Positions 1-8,850 of a DNA stretch of 64,000 nt are shown one piece after another. The DNA is from Rubripirellula lacrimiformis. GTDB lineage: Bacteria > Planctomycetota > Planctomycetia > Pirellulales > Pirellulaceae. Numbering within the stretch: the stretch's first letter is position 1; each line of letters opens with the position of its first letter. The stretch covers positions 7,378,001 through 7,442,000 of the forward strand of contig NZ_CP036525.1 of the NCBI RefSeq assembly GCF_007741535.1. Reading direction: 5' to 3'. Below the pieces are notes generated by a model. The model was not told the origin of the DNA, made no database searches, and saw only the letters and a list, made by a program, of their open reading frames with translations. A program made the position numbers and the translations under genes.

Positions 1-16
1 TGTGTAGGATAAAGAG

Positions 17-305
17 GGGCAACGCCCCGCGCGCACCCCAAACGCACCCCCGCAAGGCACGCGACCAAACAAGCCAAACCGCCCGCACTACAAACGCCCC
101 CCAGTCGTTTAACCGCGTGGGCAACGCCCCGCGCGCACCCCAAACGCAACCCCGCAAGGCACGCAGCCAAACAAGCCAAACCGCCCCCCCTACAAACGCC
201 CCCCAGTCGTTTAACCGCGGGGGCAACGCCCCGCGCGCACCCCAAACGCAACCCCGCAAGGCACGCAGCCAAACAAGCCAACCTGGCCTCGCGAAGCGGG
301 GCGTC
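17..305. repeat. 102-bp tandem repeat, about 2.8 copies
   Basis: Three units start at 17, 119 and 221 with an exact period of 102 bp; the third is cut short near 276 and followed by unrelated sequence. Units differ at only a few positions. The sequence is C-rich on this strand and low in complexity. Because 102 is a multiple of three, an open frame of 34-residue repeats (rich in Pro, Gln, Arg, Ala) runs through it, but there is no ribosome binding site or recognisable fold, so I treat it as a non-coding minisatellite downstream of the transporter gene on the minus strand. Confidence 0.85.
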
Positions 306-312
306 GCGAACT

Positions 313-1215
313 TCAACCTTGGCTGATCAAGAACACCCCTGCCAAGATCCCACCGATGCACACCAATTTGGCTTGCCAGTTCAGTTCGCCTAGCCGCAGG
401 ATCCCGAACAGGAACGAGACGATCACCGACGTGCGTCGCACCGGCGAGATGACGGATATCAATGCATCGGGATCCGAAACCGCTGTGAAATAAAGCCAAT
501 CGGCGATCAACAAGAACACCGCGATCAAGGGGATCGACCACCGCCACTGAAATGGCTTGGCGGCCCGATCGCCCCGCCACCAACGGATCGCCAGCGGCAG
601 CATCACCGGGACCAGATAGATCGAAAACCAAGCCTGCGTGGCCGATGGCGAAATCTGGATCGATTGCAACAGATACTTGTCGTAGATCGAACTGACCGCA
701 CCCAACAATGTGGCGGCGATCATCAATAGCACCGCGGGGCTACGATGAAACCGAATCCCTTCGCGTTTTCCGACTCGCGAGAACGCGGTAAAGGATGCGA
801 CGATGATCGCGATCCCACCCCACTGTCCCCACGACGGCCGTTCGCCCATCGCCAAAACGGCGATCGCGATGGTCCAGATCGGGCTGGTCGCACGGATCGG
901 CGTTGCGATCGATATCGGCAACTGTTTCATGGCAAAGAATGCCAAGGTCCATGACGTCCCCACCAACAGCGATTTCGCCATCAGCAATCCATGATGCTGC
1001 AGTGGCAGGTCGGTCAGTCCAGCCAAACCGCCGCCCGCGGTATCGAAACCGGCCGACGACGCGACCACGGCGGGAAGCCACACCAGGGCGGCCGTGACGA
1101 CGTTCAACAGCAGGACGATCGGAACCGCGTTGTCCCGAACCGACGACTTCTTGGCGATGTCATAAAACCCCAGAAAGATCGCCGACAAAACGCTCAGCGC
1201 GATCCATCCCATCAC
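313..1215 (-). CDS. EamA/DMT-family transporter
   Basis: A 300-residue very hydrophobic protein with about ten predicted membrane segments arranged as two similar halves, the layout of EamA/drug-metabolite transporters, which act in the inner membrane as metabolite exporters or importers. The start overlaps the stop of the upstream sulfatase gene by 4 bp (ATGA type), so the two are probably co-translated. The substrate cannot be deduced. The family call rests on length, topology and the general look of the sequence (for example the PIRATSPIW segment in the fourth or fifth helix). Confidence 0.8.
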   Translation of the reverse strand: MMGWIALSVLSAIFLGFYDIAKKSSVRDNAVPIVLLLNVVTAALVWLPAVVASSAGFDTAGGGLAGLTDLPLQHHGLLMAKSLLVGTSWTLAFFAMKQLPISIATPIRATSPIWTIAIAVLAMGERPSWGQWGGIAIIVASFTAFSRVGKREGIRFHRSPAVLLMIAATLLGAVSSIYDKYLLQSIQISPSATQAWFSIYLVPVMLPLAIRWWRGDRAAKPFQWRWSIPLIAVFLLIADWLYFTAVSDPDALISVISPVRRTSVIVSFLFGILRLGELNWQAKLVCIGGILAGVFLISQG

Positions 1216-3110
1216 GAACCGAGGTAATCCAATCGGCGTTGGACTTCGCCCTTGGCAGGTGGATCGAACATCAGTTTGATCTTGTCAATTTCGATCGGGA
1301 ACCGTCCATCGGTATGGTCGCGGAGAAACACGGCCGTCCCAAGGATCTGCAACGCTTCGGCGTCCGTCGTCGCCTTGGCCAATGCCCCGTACAGCGATGC
1401 CCGCGCGTCCTGGCCACCGACCACAGCCATGAATTCGACCGCGCGAGCGACTACCAATGGGTCCGAGTCCTGCAATCGATCGGCCACGTCATCCGTCAAA
1501 GATGCGGCTGGATCCCCCAAGGCAGTCGCGGCGATCACCCCCCAATACCGTGTCGCCGCATCGTCGCTGGCGATTGCCTTGCGAAGACGGTCCTGGGCAT
1601 CGGCAAACGGCAGCAGCGCCAAATTGGCGACGTCGATCAGTTCAGCAATGTATTCCTGGTGGCTTTGCCCAAAGGCGACCGGGTCGTTCATCGCCTGTTC
1701 CACCAACTTGGCTTCCGGAACGAAGCTTAGATCGGGCATCCCTTTCAACCGATCCATCAACCGCGATCGCAATTCCAACAGCTTTGCGGCGTGGGCAGGG
1801 TCCCCGGCCAGATTGTGAGTTTCGAACGGGTCCACGTCCAAGTCGTACAAGGATTCGACCGATTTGGGACGAAAGAATTGGCTTTGCACTTCGTTCAGCT
1901 TGCCAGCCTGATACAGCGATCGCCACTGACGATAGGCCGCCATCTGGTAGCGATAATTGTTCTGCATTCCATCGGGATAAAACGCTTCGAAGTTGCGAAC
2001 GTATTTGAAGTTGCCTTTTCGAAGTGTGCGAACCAGATCGTACTTTTCGTCAAAGCGATCGGCATACCCGAATGCTTCGTCGCGTGCATCGACTTCGGCG
2101 GGATCGACCGAATCGCCCAAGAACGCTTTCCCATCGACGAATGCGGGCGGTTGGATCCCAGCCAAGCTGAGCACGGTCGGACCGAAATCGACAAACTGAA
2201 CGAACCCGTCTGTCCGACTGCCCAGCGAGCGACCTACTTTGTCTGCGAATTGACGAGGCACACGAACGACCAACGGGACATGCAATCCCGATTCGAATGT
2301 GTAACCCTTGGATCCAGGCAACACCCCGCCGTGGTCGCCAAAGTAAAAGACGAACGTGTTTTCCAACTGGCCGGCAGCGTCCAGTTCCCGAATGATTCGC
2401 CCCACCCCATCGTCGATCACCATCATTTGGTCTTGGTAACGAGCACGTGTGTAGCGCATCAGCGGCGTGTCAGGAAAATACGGCTGCAGTTGGACCGACT
2501 GGGGATCGGTCACCGTCGCCTTCTGTGTCACATCGGACTCTGGAAAATGCAGACGTCCCTCGTGCGATGCCGCATCGGTTTGAACGTGAAAAAACGGCGT
2601 GTCGTCGCCGGGCCGATTCTTCCAGGACGCACGCTTGGACGAATCGTCCCAGACACCGCGGGACGGCGTGGCGTTGTAGTCTTCTTTGGATTGGTTGGTG
2701 GTGTAGTACCCCGCTTGGCGCAGATAGGCCGGAAACATCTGCATGCCCGACGCCAGCTTTGCCAGTTCGATGCGCCGATGAAACTGTGTGCCGATTCGAG
2801 GCCCATAGCAGGATGTGATCAGCGTGGTCCTAGCCACCGAACAAACCGGTGCATTGGAAAACGCATGGTCAAAGGTGATCCCGTGATTCGCCATCGCTTC
2901 GATATTGGGCGCCGGAGCCCCCATTGGATCGAAGTGCCGCAGGTAGTCCGCCGAATTGTCCTCGGACATGATCCAAACGATGTTCGGTCGCGGCGGGCCA
3001 GTCGATGCACCGTCGGTCTGGCCAGCCTCCGTCGCAGGGGACGACGAAGATTGCCCGATTGCAACGTTTGACACGCACAGCGCGACCGCCAAGGCCATCG
3101 CTGACGCCAT
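1212..3110 (-). CDS. secreted S1-family sulfatase
   Basis: A sulfatase that would hydrolyse sulfate esters, probably on algal or other sulfated polysaccharides, after export. Near the N-terminus is a hydrophobic signal peptide ending around NVAIGQ, then the metal-binding segment IVWIMSEDNS. The formylglycine site reads APVCSVART: the Cys and Arg of C-x-P/A-x-R are present but Val replaces the usual Pro/Ala, so maturation by a formylglycine-generating enzyme is likely but not certain. A second metal-site segment YFGDHGG lies mid-protein. The frame is open to a TTG at 3191, but that would leave 13 bp to the divergent peptidase frame; I prefer the ATG at 3110, just before the signal peptide. The C-terminal 130 residues look helical and HEAT-like. 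It overlaps the transporter downstream. Confidence 0.88.
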   Translation of the reverse strand: MASAMALAVALCVSNVAIGQSSSSPATEAGQTDGASTGPPRPNIVWIMSEDNSADYLRHFDPMGAPAPNIEAMANHGITFDHAFSNAPVCSVARTTLITSCYGPRIGTQFHRRIELAKLASGMQMFPAYLRQAGYYTTNQSKEDYNATPSRGVWDDSSKRASWKNRPGDDTPFFHVQTDAASHEGRLHFPESDVTQKATVTDPQSVQLQPYFPDTPLMRYTRARYQDQMMVIDDGVGRIIRELDAAGQLENTFVFYFGDHGGVLPGSKGYTFESGLHVPLVVRVPRQFADKVGRSLGSRTDGFVQFVDFGPTVLSLAGIQPPAFVDGKAFLGDSVDPAEVDARDEAFGYADRFDEKYDLVRTLRKGNFKYVRNFEAFYPDGMQNNYRYQMAAYRQWRSLYQAGKLNEVQSQFFRPKSVESLYDLDVDPFETHNLAGDPAHAAKLLELRSRLMDRLKGMPDLSFVPEAKLVEQAMNDPVAFGQSHQEYIAELIDVANLALLPFADAQDRLRKAIASDDAATRYWGVIAATALGDPAASLTDDVADRLQDSDPLVVARAVEFMAVVGGQDARASLYGALAKATTDAEALQILGTAVFLRDHTDGRFPIEIDKIKLMFDPPAKGEVQRRLDYLGS

Positions 3111-3297
3111 CTGCGGGTAGAATTTCGAAGCAGGACCGAATCCGTCACTTTGACGTTTCGAGCAACCGACCAGACGACATAGCGATTTCAAGGGATTTCA
3201 ATCCATGCAAGTGCGTGAGAGACAAACTTTGGCAAGCAACGATTGTAAACCATCCGGTCCGATTCGGGCGACGAGATCGTTTTGGCAACCAGCTTCG

Positions 3298-5658
3298 GTG
3301 GCGGCAAGTCGACGGCGATCGACCGCAATGGCGGTGTGCTTCATTGCCTGCTGGGCCGGGTCATGGCTGACACCTGTGGCCAGCGGTCAACCGCCCACCG
3401 ATGCCGAACCGAAGAAGACGTCCAAGCCGGCCCCGGATGATGGGCCACCCGAACTGTCCCTCTCGGCGCTGTTTCATCCGGACGACAAGCAGGACTTCGG
3501 CGGCGAACTGCCAGCGACCCATTGGATCGATCGGGACGGCGCACCATCGACGCTCCTGGTACGGCGTGGCCAAAAGTGGATGCAGGCCGACTTGGACCAA
3601 GACGGACCCACCAAAGATCACGAGCAACCCTGGCCGGTGGTTGGTCAGTTGGCCAAGCAATTGAAATCGCTGGATAAGATTTCGGACGAACAATCGGAAA
3701 CGATTGCCAACCGAGCGGTCACCAAGATGAATCGCGAAACCGACACGGTGTTGGTCAAGATCGGCAAGGCGTTGGCGATCGCATCCCCCGACCGTCCGGC
3801 ACGCTGGCTGACGCAAGACGGCGCGACCTGGAAGAACGCAACGCTGGATCCTACGGCCCGACGGGTCGCCTATACCCGCGACGGCGATCTGTTTGTGGTC
3901 GATGTCGCTACCGGCGCGTCCATGCGACTGACCGACGACGCCGACGAAACGCTGCTGGACGGAATCCTGGACTGGACCTACCAAGAAGAAATCTTTGGTC
4001 GCGGAAACTATCGCGGTTTTTGGTTCAGCCCCGACGGCAACTGGCTGGCCATGCTGCGAATCGACATCAGCCGGATCGAACCCTATGTCTTGACCGAAGC
4101 GTCATCGGATCGCGGGTCCAGCCTGGTACGGCGGTACAGCAAGGCTGGCGACCCGATCCCGCAAGCCAAGCTGTACCTATGGGATCTTCGGCAAGCCCAA
4201 GAAGGCATTGTCCCGCCCGCCCGTTTGGTCGAGGAATCGACGCAGGAGAACGAGAAACTGATCACCGGAATTTGGTGGCACCCGCGGAAAGCAACGATGC
4301 TGTACGCCGTTAGCGATCGATTGCAGACTTGGCGCGAACTACGCCGGATCGACTCGTCATTCTTGACCGGACGAAGTTCCACCAGCGACCTGGTTCTGCG
4401 CGAAGACAGCCCCGCGTGGATAGAACCACCAACGGCGCCACAGTGGCCCGACGACGACAACCTGCTGTGGCTCAGCGAAGTGCCCAGCGGATACAACCGA
4501 CTGTACCGCGTCGCGATCGACGGCAGCATCGTTCGACCGGCTTCGCCCGATGGACTGGACGTGGCATCGTTTCGCGTGGACCACCAAAACCAGCACATCT
4601 TGGTCACGGGCGACCAGGATCGCGGCACCGTCGACCACTACGTCTATCGAATCGATCGCCGCGATGGGACCGACGCAGCCGCGCGATCGACAACCGACCT
4701 GGTTCGCGTGACGACGGAATCCGGATGGCACGCAACCGAGATCAGCCCCGATGGCCGCTGGTTTGTTGATCAATTCAGCACCCCCAATCAACCGCCGCAG
4801 GTCAGCGTTCGATCGGCGGATGGCCAGCGACGGATGCCGATCGGGGCAGCCAAATTGAAAATCGCCAAGCCGATTTCCAATCCCGAACTGTTTTCGATCT
4901 CGACCCCGGACGGCATCGAATTGCCTGCGATGCTGGTCAAACCGGCGAACGCGGGACCATCGTCACCGGTTCCCGTGGTGATCGAAGTTTACGGCGGCCC
5001 CCGCGCACCGGTCGTGCGAAGTCGCTGGGGGGGCAAGCAAACTCTGTATCGCGAACTGCTGGCTCGCCGCGGGATTGCAACATTGGTCGTCGACAATCGT
5101 TCCAGCGCGGGCCGCGGGATCGCCGACACCTGGACCATTCGCGGCCGGGTCGGCGAAGTCGAGATGAAAGATGTACAGAGTGTGGCGGACTGGATCGCCC
5201 AACAACCTTGGGCCGACGCCGACCGTGTCGCGATTCGCGGCTGGAGCTTTGGCGGTTTCCTGACGCTCTATGCGATGACACATAGCGAATCTTTTGCCGC
5301 TGGAATCGCCGGTGGTTCCGTCACCGACTGGCGCGAATACGATTCGATCTACACCGAACGCTACATGGGTCTGCCGCAGGACAACCCCGACGGCTATTCC
5401 GCCACGTCGCTGATCGATGTGGCGGGGGATCTGCATGGTGAATTGCTGATGATCCATGGGGAAGTCGATGACAACGTCCACCCGTCGAACACCCTGCGAA
5501 TGGCGCATGCCCTGCAGAACGCCGGCAAAGACTTCCGATTGATGATCTATCCCGGGGCCGCACATTCGGTGGGATCCGGCCCCCAGGGCTGGCATATGTC
5601 GCAGATGATAGACCGTTTTTTGATCGAAACGCTGACCCCCGATTCGTCGGGTGAATGA
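3298..5658 (+). CDS. S9 family dipeptidyl peptidase (DPP-IV-like)
   Basis: A secreted or periplasmic serine exopeptidase. The N-terminal two thirds look like a DPP-IV beta-propeller (SPDGNWLAM, WLSEVPSGYNRLY and similar blade motifs). The C-terminal third is an alpha/beta hydrolase with nucleophile Ser in GWSFGG (codon at 5245), Asp in HGEVDDNVHP and His in GAAHSV, a complete catalytic triad. The EE dipeptide that binds the substrate N-terminus is present in YQEEIFGRGNYRGFW. The frame is open from ATG 3205; I choose GTG 3298, which gives MAASRRRSTAMAVCF, a good signal peptide ending near PVASGQ. ATG 3328 is also possible. It is divergent from the sulfatase gene. Confidence 0.88.
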   Translation: MAASRRRSTAMAVCFIACWAGSWLTPVASGQPPTDAEPKKTSKPAPDDGPPELSLSALFHPDDKQDFGGELPATHWIDRDGAPSTLLVRRGQKWMQADLDQDGPTKDHEQPWPVVGQLAKQLKSLDKISDEQSETIANRAVTKMNRETDTVLVKIGKALAIASPDRPARWLTQDGATWKNATLDPTARRVAYTRDGDLFVVDVATGASMRLTDDADETLLDGILDWTYQEEIFGRGNYRGFWFSPDGNWLAMLRIDISRIEPYVLTEASSDRGSSLVRRYSKAGDPIPQAKLYLWDLRQAQEGIVPPARLVEESTQENEKLITGIWWHPRKATMLYAVSDRLQTWRELRRIDSSFLTGRSSTSDLVLREDSPAWIEPPTAPQWPDDDNLLWLSEVPSGYNRLYRVAIDGSIVRPASPDGLDVASFRVDHQNQHILVTGDQDRGTVDHYVYRIDRRDGTDAAARSTTDLVRVTTESGWHATEISPDGRWFVDQFSTPNQPPQVSVRSADGQRRMPIGAAKLKIAKPISNPELFSISTPDGIELPAMLVKPANAGPSSPVPVVIEVYGGPRAPVVRSRWGGKQTLYRELLARRGIATLVVDNRSSAGRGIADTWTIRGRVGEVEMKDVQSVADWIAQQPWADADRVAIRGWSFGGFLTLYAMTHSESFAAGIAGGSVTDWREYDSIYTERYMGLPQDNPDGYSATSLIDVAGDLHGELLMIHGEVDDNVHPSNTLRMAHALQNAGKDFRLMIYPGAAHSVGSGPQGWHMSQMIDRFLIETLTPDSSGE

Positions 5659-5928
5659 TGCTTCGCGCGAATCAGGCGGTGGGCGAAGCGCCCCTAGCCA
5701 AAAGGGGCTCGTTTCCGCGACACGGGCCCATCGACCGCCGCATCCGGGGGGATTCGAACCCCAATGGCGCGTTGGGGTTGGGACAATTGTGCCGTCTCCG
5801 CCAAAACTGCCTCGTAAAAGTCAGTGGAAGGCCTGTGCGCCGTAGCCCATCGTCGCTAAACTACGCGGCTCGACCATTAAGGGCGAGCAATTTTGATACC
5901 AAGTCAGTTTAGATAACCAGAGGGTTTT
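5659..5928. other. intergenic region with hairpins, no gene seen
   Basis: This holds a short hairpin at 5690-5711 (CCCCT/AGGGG) and a second at 5759-5777 (CCCCAA/TTGGGG), plus a tRNA T-arm-like palindrome around 5750. I could not build a tRNA or tmRNA from it. It probably contains the rplU promoter and leader. The ATG of rplU is preceded by AGAGGG. Confidence 0.4.
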
Positions 5929-6243
5929 ATGTACGCCATCATCGTTGACGGTGGTCGCCAGTATCGCGTCCAACCAGGCATGGAATTGGATGTCGATTAC
6001 CGCGATATCGCGCAGGGTGAAAACCTGACTTTCGAGAGGGTTTTGGCCGTCAGTGGTGACGACGGGATGAAGCTAGGTGCTCCAACCGTCGCCGGTGCGA
6101 CTGTCACAGCATCTGTCATCGGTCTGAAAATGGACAAGAAGATCTACGTCCAGAAGTTCCGTCGCCGCAAAAACAGCAAGCGACGCACCGGGCACCGCCA
6201 AATGCACACCCGCGTTCGCATCGAAAGCATCGCTGGCGCTTAG
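5929..6243 (+). CDS. rplU: 50S ribosomal protein L21
   Basis: A 104-residue protein that matches bacterial L21 in length and pattern: N-terminal MYAIIVDGGRQYRVQPG and a basic C-terminal tail with RRRKNSKRRTGHRQ, which binds 23S rRNA. An AGAGGG ribosome binding site precedes the ATG. L21 is normally followed by rpmA (L27); here the next gene on the same strand is a protein kinase and no L27 gene is present, so the usual rplU-rpmA pair is split. Confidence 0.97.
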   Translation: MYAIIVDGGRQYRVQPGMELDVDYRDIAQGENLTFERVLAVSGDDGMKLGAPTVAGATVTASVIGLKMDKKIYVQKFRRRKNSKRRTGHRQMHTRVRIESIAGA

Positions 6244-6244
6244 T

Positions 6245-6547
6245 TCAGTATCTGGTTTTCGCTTCGGCCCGGATCATTTCCTCGCCGCCGACGTTCACCA
6301 GCTTCCTGACCCAATGAATCACGATTACAGTGACGCTACCGCTTCCATCGGAAGGGGCGGCGTCATTTTTCGTAGAAACGCGGAAGCATGAATCGACGTT
6401 GAACATCACGGTCTGTTCAAACAGGCCGCCAGCGTGCACGATCGACGCCGTGGGCGGGTGAGACTTGCCGCAGAGGGGCGGGCTTTCACTAGGGGATGCC
6501 GCCATGGCGATCGCCCAACGCCATTGACCTTCCAACCGGAGAGTCAT
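6245..6547 (-). CDS. small hypothetical protein
   Basis: An open frame of about 100 residues (up to 124 if started at 6619) on the opposite strand between rplU and the kinase gene. Codon choice resembles that of neighbouring genes, and the C-terminal part (a VTVIVIHWVRKLV segment) has the alternating hydrophobic look of a beta strand. No family is recognised. The longer version would overlap the kinase start. It may be spurious. Confidence 0.35.
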   Translation of the reverse strand: MTLRLEGQWRWAIAMAASPSESPPLCGKSHPPTASIVHAGGLFEQTVMFNVDSCFRVSTKNDAAPSDGSGSVTVIVIHWVRKLVNVGGEEMIRAEAKTRY

Positions 6548-6587
6548 CGAATCGTGGTCTAAAAGCAGATGGCATTCGGCGAGCGAC

Positions 6588-7751
6588 TTGCCGATCACTG
6601 GAATAAATCCACAGCCCACGAGGCCCGCGTTGATCCCCTATTCAAGCTTGGCGGACTACGAACTTGGCGAAGTCCTAGGCGTGGGAACCGTGGGGACCAT
6701 CTATTCCGCGACCGAAAAGGCCAGTGGTAACGTCGTTGCCCTGAAAAAGCTTCACCCGGCGGTCAGCCAAGACGCGACAATCCGAGCCCGTTTCGAACGG
6801 GAAATGCTGATCCTATCTCGTCTGCGCCACCCCAACATCATCGCTTACCACAGCGGCGGCGACGATCATGGCACATTGTTCTATGTGATGGAAATGGTCC
6901 GCGGCGGCACCGTCAAAGACCTGTTGGAATCCGACGGCCGTTTCCAGTGGCCGGTCGTGGTCGAACTAGGACGCCAAATCTGTTCGGCGCTTCAGTACGC
7001 TCACAACTACGGCGTGATCCACCGCGACCTAAAACCGGGCAATCTGTTTTTGACCCGCGATGGGACCGTCAAACTTGGCGACTTTGGGATCGCTCGCGAT
7101 CTGCACAACGCCGACCTCACCAACAGCGGCATGACGGTCGGCACCCACGCCTACATGGCTCCCGAACAGATTACCGGTGATGCGTCGATTTCGGGCAAAG
7201 CCGACTTGTACGCACTGGGCTGCTGTCTTTACGAGATGCTGGTTGGGCGAAAACCGTTCAACGGCGAAAACTTTGCTCAGTTGTTCGAACAGCATCTGCG
7301 GACTCCGCCACCACGGGTGCGTGACGCGGTACCGGATTGCCCGGCTGAATTGGACAACATCGTGCATCAACTGCTGGCCAAACGTCCCGAAGACCGCCCC
7401 TTCAACGCCCGCAGCGTCCAGGCCGTGATGCTGCAGCTGGACGAATCGCAGCAGCCTCATCTGGCCGACACCGATGCGGCGGGCCCCCATCCGACCGCCC
7501 CCCACCCAATCGACCGCGATTCACCGACCGACGTCGCAGCCGAACTGGCCGGCCCGAACCAACAGGGTTCTCGGTCTGCCGCCGCTGCAGCCACATTCGA
7601 TTCTCCCGGGCGTCGACTGTTGGTCGACCAGATCCGCGACCGCGGCAAAGGCATGGCAGACCGATCGGTCAGCTGGACAAGACTAGCCATTCTAGGGGGT
7701 GCGATCGTCTTGGGCATCGTGATCGCGCTGCTGGTCAGCCGGATGCAATAA
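6588..7751 (+). CDS. Ser/Thr protein kinase, membrane-anchored
   Basis: A Hanks-type kinase. The glycine loop GVGTVGTIY, VAIK-like lysine in VALKKLH, catalytic loop HRDLKPGN, DFG in LGDFGIARD and the APE segment (MAPEQIT) are all intact, so it should be active. About 90 variable residues follow, then one C-terminal membrane helix (LAILGGAIVLGIVIALLV) with a very short tail, placing the kinase in the cytosol. The start is uncertain: there is no ATG upstream of the kinase domain, so a TTG at 6588 or 6630 must be used. No sensory domain is seen. FHA-domain proteins such as the one at 22.3 kb are typical readers of such kinases, but no link is shown here. Confidence 0.9.
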   Translation: MPITGINPQPTRPALIPYSSLADYELGEVLGVGTVGTIYSATEKASGNVVALKKLHPAVSQDATIRARFEREMLILSRLRHPNIIAYHSGGDDHGTLFYVMEMVRGGTVKDLLESDGRFQWPVVVELGRQICSALQYAHNYGVIHRDLKPGNLFLTRDGTVKLGDFGIARDLHNADLTNSGMTVGTHAYMAPEQITGDASISGKADLYALGCCLYEMLVGRKPFNGENFAQLFEQHLRTPPPRVRDAVPDCPAELDNIVHQLLAKRPEDRPFNARSVQAVMLQLDESQQPHLADTDAAGPHPTAPHPIDRDSPTDVAAELAGPNQQGSRSAAAAATFDSPGRRLLVDQIRDRGKGMADRSVSWTRLAILGGAIVLGIVIALLVSRMQ

Positions 7752-7909
7752 ATCCAGTTATCCATGGGGGGTCGTGATCGGAACGCGATTCGCTGTTATT
7801 CTGCCGGCAGACAACGCCCCGCAAACAGCCTCTGTGGTCCTCGCGGTGGCCGCGTCTGCTCGTGACCCGATGTCGGCGATCGAATCCCACCTTACCCAGG
7901 AATGACCTG

Positions 7910-8608
7910 ATGAACCAACGATGCCTCTTCGGCGGCGTGGCGATGTTGTTATCGCTATTGATCTCGCCAGCCGTCCTATCCGCACAAGACGCTGATGCGA
8001 AAGAAAAACCTAAAGTGCAACGCAACGAAAAACAGTCCATCGGCTACTTCCTAGGCGTCTCGGTTGGCCAACAGATGAGCCAAAACGGATTCCAGTTGGG
8101 TGACATCGATATCGAGTCGCTGCTGGCCGGTTTCAAAGACGGCATCGGCCAATCCGATGCGTCGATGAGCGACGATGAATTGCGAGAAACGCAAACCAAG
8201 ATTCAAGAAATGTTGGAAACCCGACTGCGCAGCAAGGGCGTCGATTTCTTGGCAGGCAACGCCAAGGAAGAAGGCATCAAAGAACTCGCCGGCGGCCTAC
8301 AGTACAAAGTGCTGACGGCTGGCGACGGCGAATCCCCCGCAGCTACTGACACGGTCAAAGTCCACTACACCGGCAAGCTGATCAACGGCGAAGTCTTTGA
8401 CAGCTCGGTCCGCCGCGGCGAACCAGCCACCTTCCGTGTCAATCAAGTCATCAAGGGATGGCAAATGGCTCTTCAAAAAATGAAGGTCGGCGACAAGTGG
8501 ATGTTGTACATCCCGTCGGACTTGGCCTACGGCGAACGCGGGAGCCCCGGCGCAATCGGTCCTCACGAAGTCCTGATTTTCGAAGTCGAATTGCTGGAAA
8601 TCCAGTAG
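7910..8608 (+). CDS. FKBP-type peptidyl-prolyl isomerase, exported
   Basis: A 232-residue protein with a signal peptide (MNQRCLFGGVAMLL to about VLSAQD), an N-terminal helical FKBP_N domain (IGYFLGVSVGQQM) and a C-terminal FKBP domain (VHYTGKLINGEVFDSS, WMLYIPSDLAYGERG). This matches Mip/FkpA-type periplasmic proline isomerases that aid protein folding. The frame is open from GTG 7862, but the ATG at 7910 starts exactly at the signal peptide. A strong terminator follows. Confidence 0.93.
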   Translation: MNQRCLFGGVAMLLSLLISPAVLSAQDADAKEKPKVQRNEKQSIGYFLGVSVGQQMSQNGFQLGDIDIESLLAGFKDGIGQSDASMSDDELRETQTKIQEMLETRLRSKGVDFLAGNAKEEGIKELAGGLQYKVLTAGDGESPAATDTVKVHYTGKLINGEVFDSSVRRGEPATFRVNQVIKGWQMALQKMKVGDKWMLYIPSDLAYGERGSPGAIGPHEVLIFEVELLEIQ

Positions 8609-8636
8609 TTCCTTCCAGGGCCTTCCCCCAACAATG

Positions 8637-8672
8637 TCGATCATCGCAATTCGTTGCGATGATCGATTTTTT
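8637..8672 (+). terminator. intrinsic terminator after FKBP gene
   Basis: A perfect 13-bp stem (TCGATCATCGCAA paired with TTGCGATGATCGA), a TTCG tetraloop and six T directly after the stem. It lies 28 bp after the FKBP stop codon, so it ends that transcript. Confidence 0.93.
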
Positions 8673-8850
8673 ATGCGCCGACGGTGCATGTGCCGAAGAT
8701 CCAAACATCAGCCAATCCAACGGGCAAGCATTTCCTATACAGACGCGTTAGAATCGATTACTGCTGCGGTCTGCCTGTCCAATTTGCACACCCATCGACG
8801 GTACCCAGCGGACCAGTCGCAACCCCCGCCTCTATCGAAAAAGGTCTCTG

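Noticed and set aside
17-305. CRISPR array
   Set aside because: Units are 102 bp, contiguous and similar over their full length, without short repeats separated by unique spacers.
117-326. 69-residue open frame in the 102-bp repeats
   Set aside because: It arises from the repeat period being a multiple of three; there is no ribosome site and the composition is low-complexity.
1791-3071. 426-residue plus-strand frame inside the sulfatase gene
   Set aside because: Antisense shadow of a clear sulfatase; no family motifs.
5741-5900. tRNA or tmRNA suggested by a GGTTCGAATCC-like T-arm on the minus strand and a GCCTCGTAAAA word on the plus strand
   Set aside because: No matching 7-bp acceptor stem, D-arm or anticodon arm could be built, no credible peptide tag was found, and a tmRNA of normal length would run into rplU.
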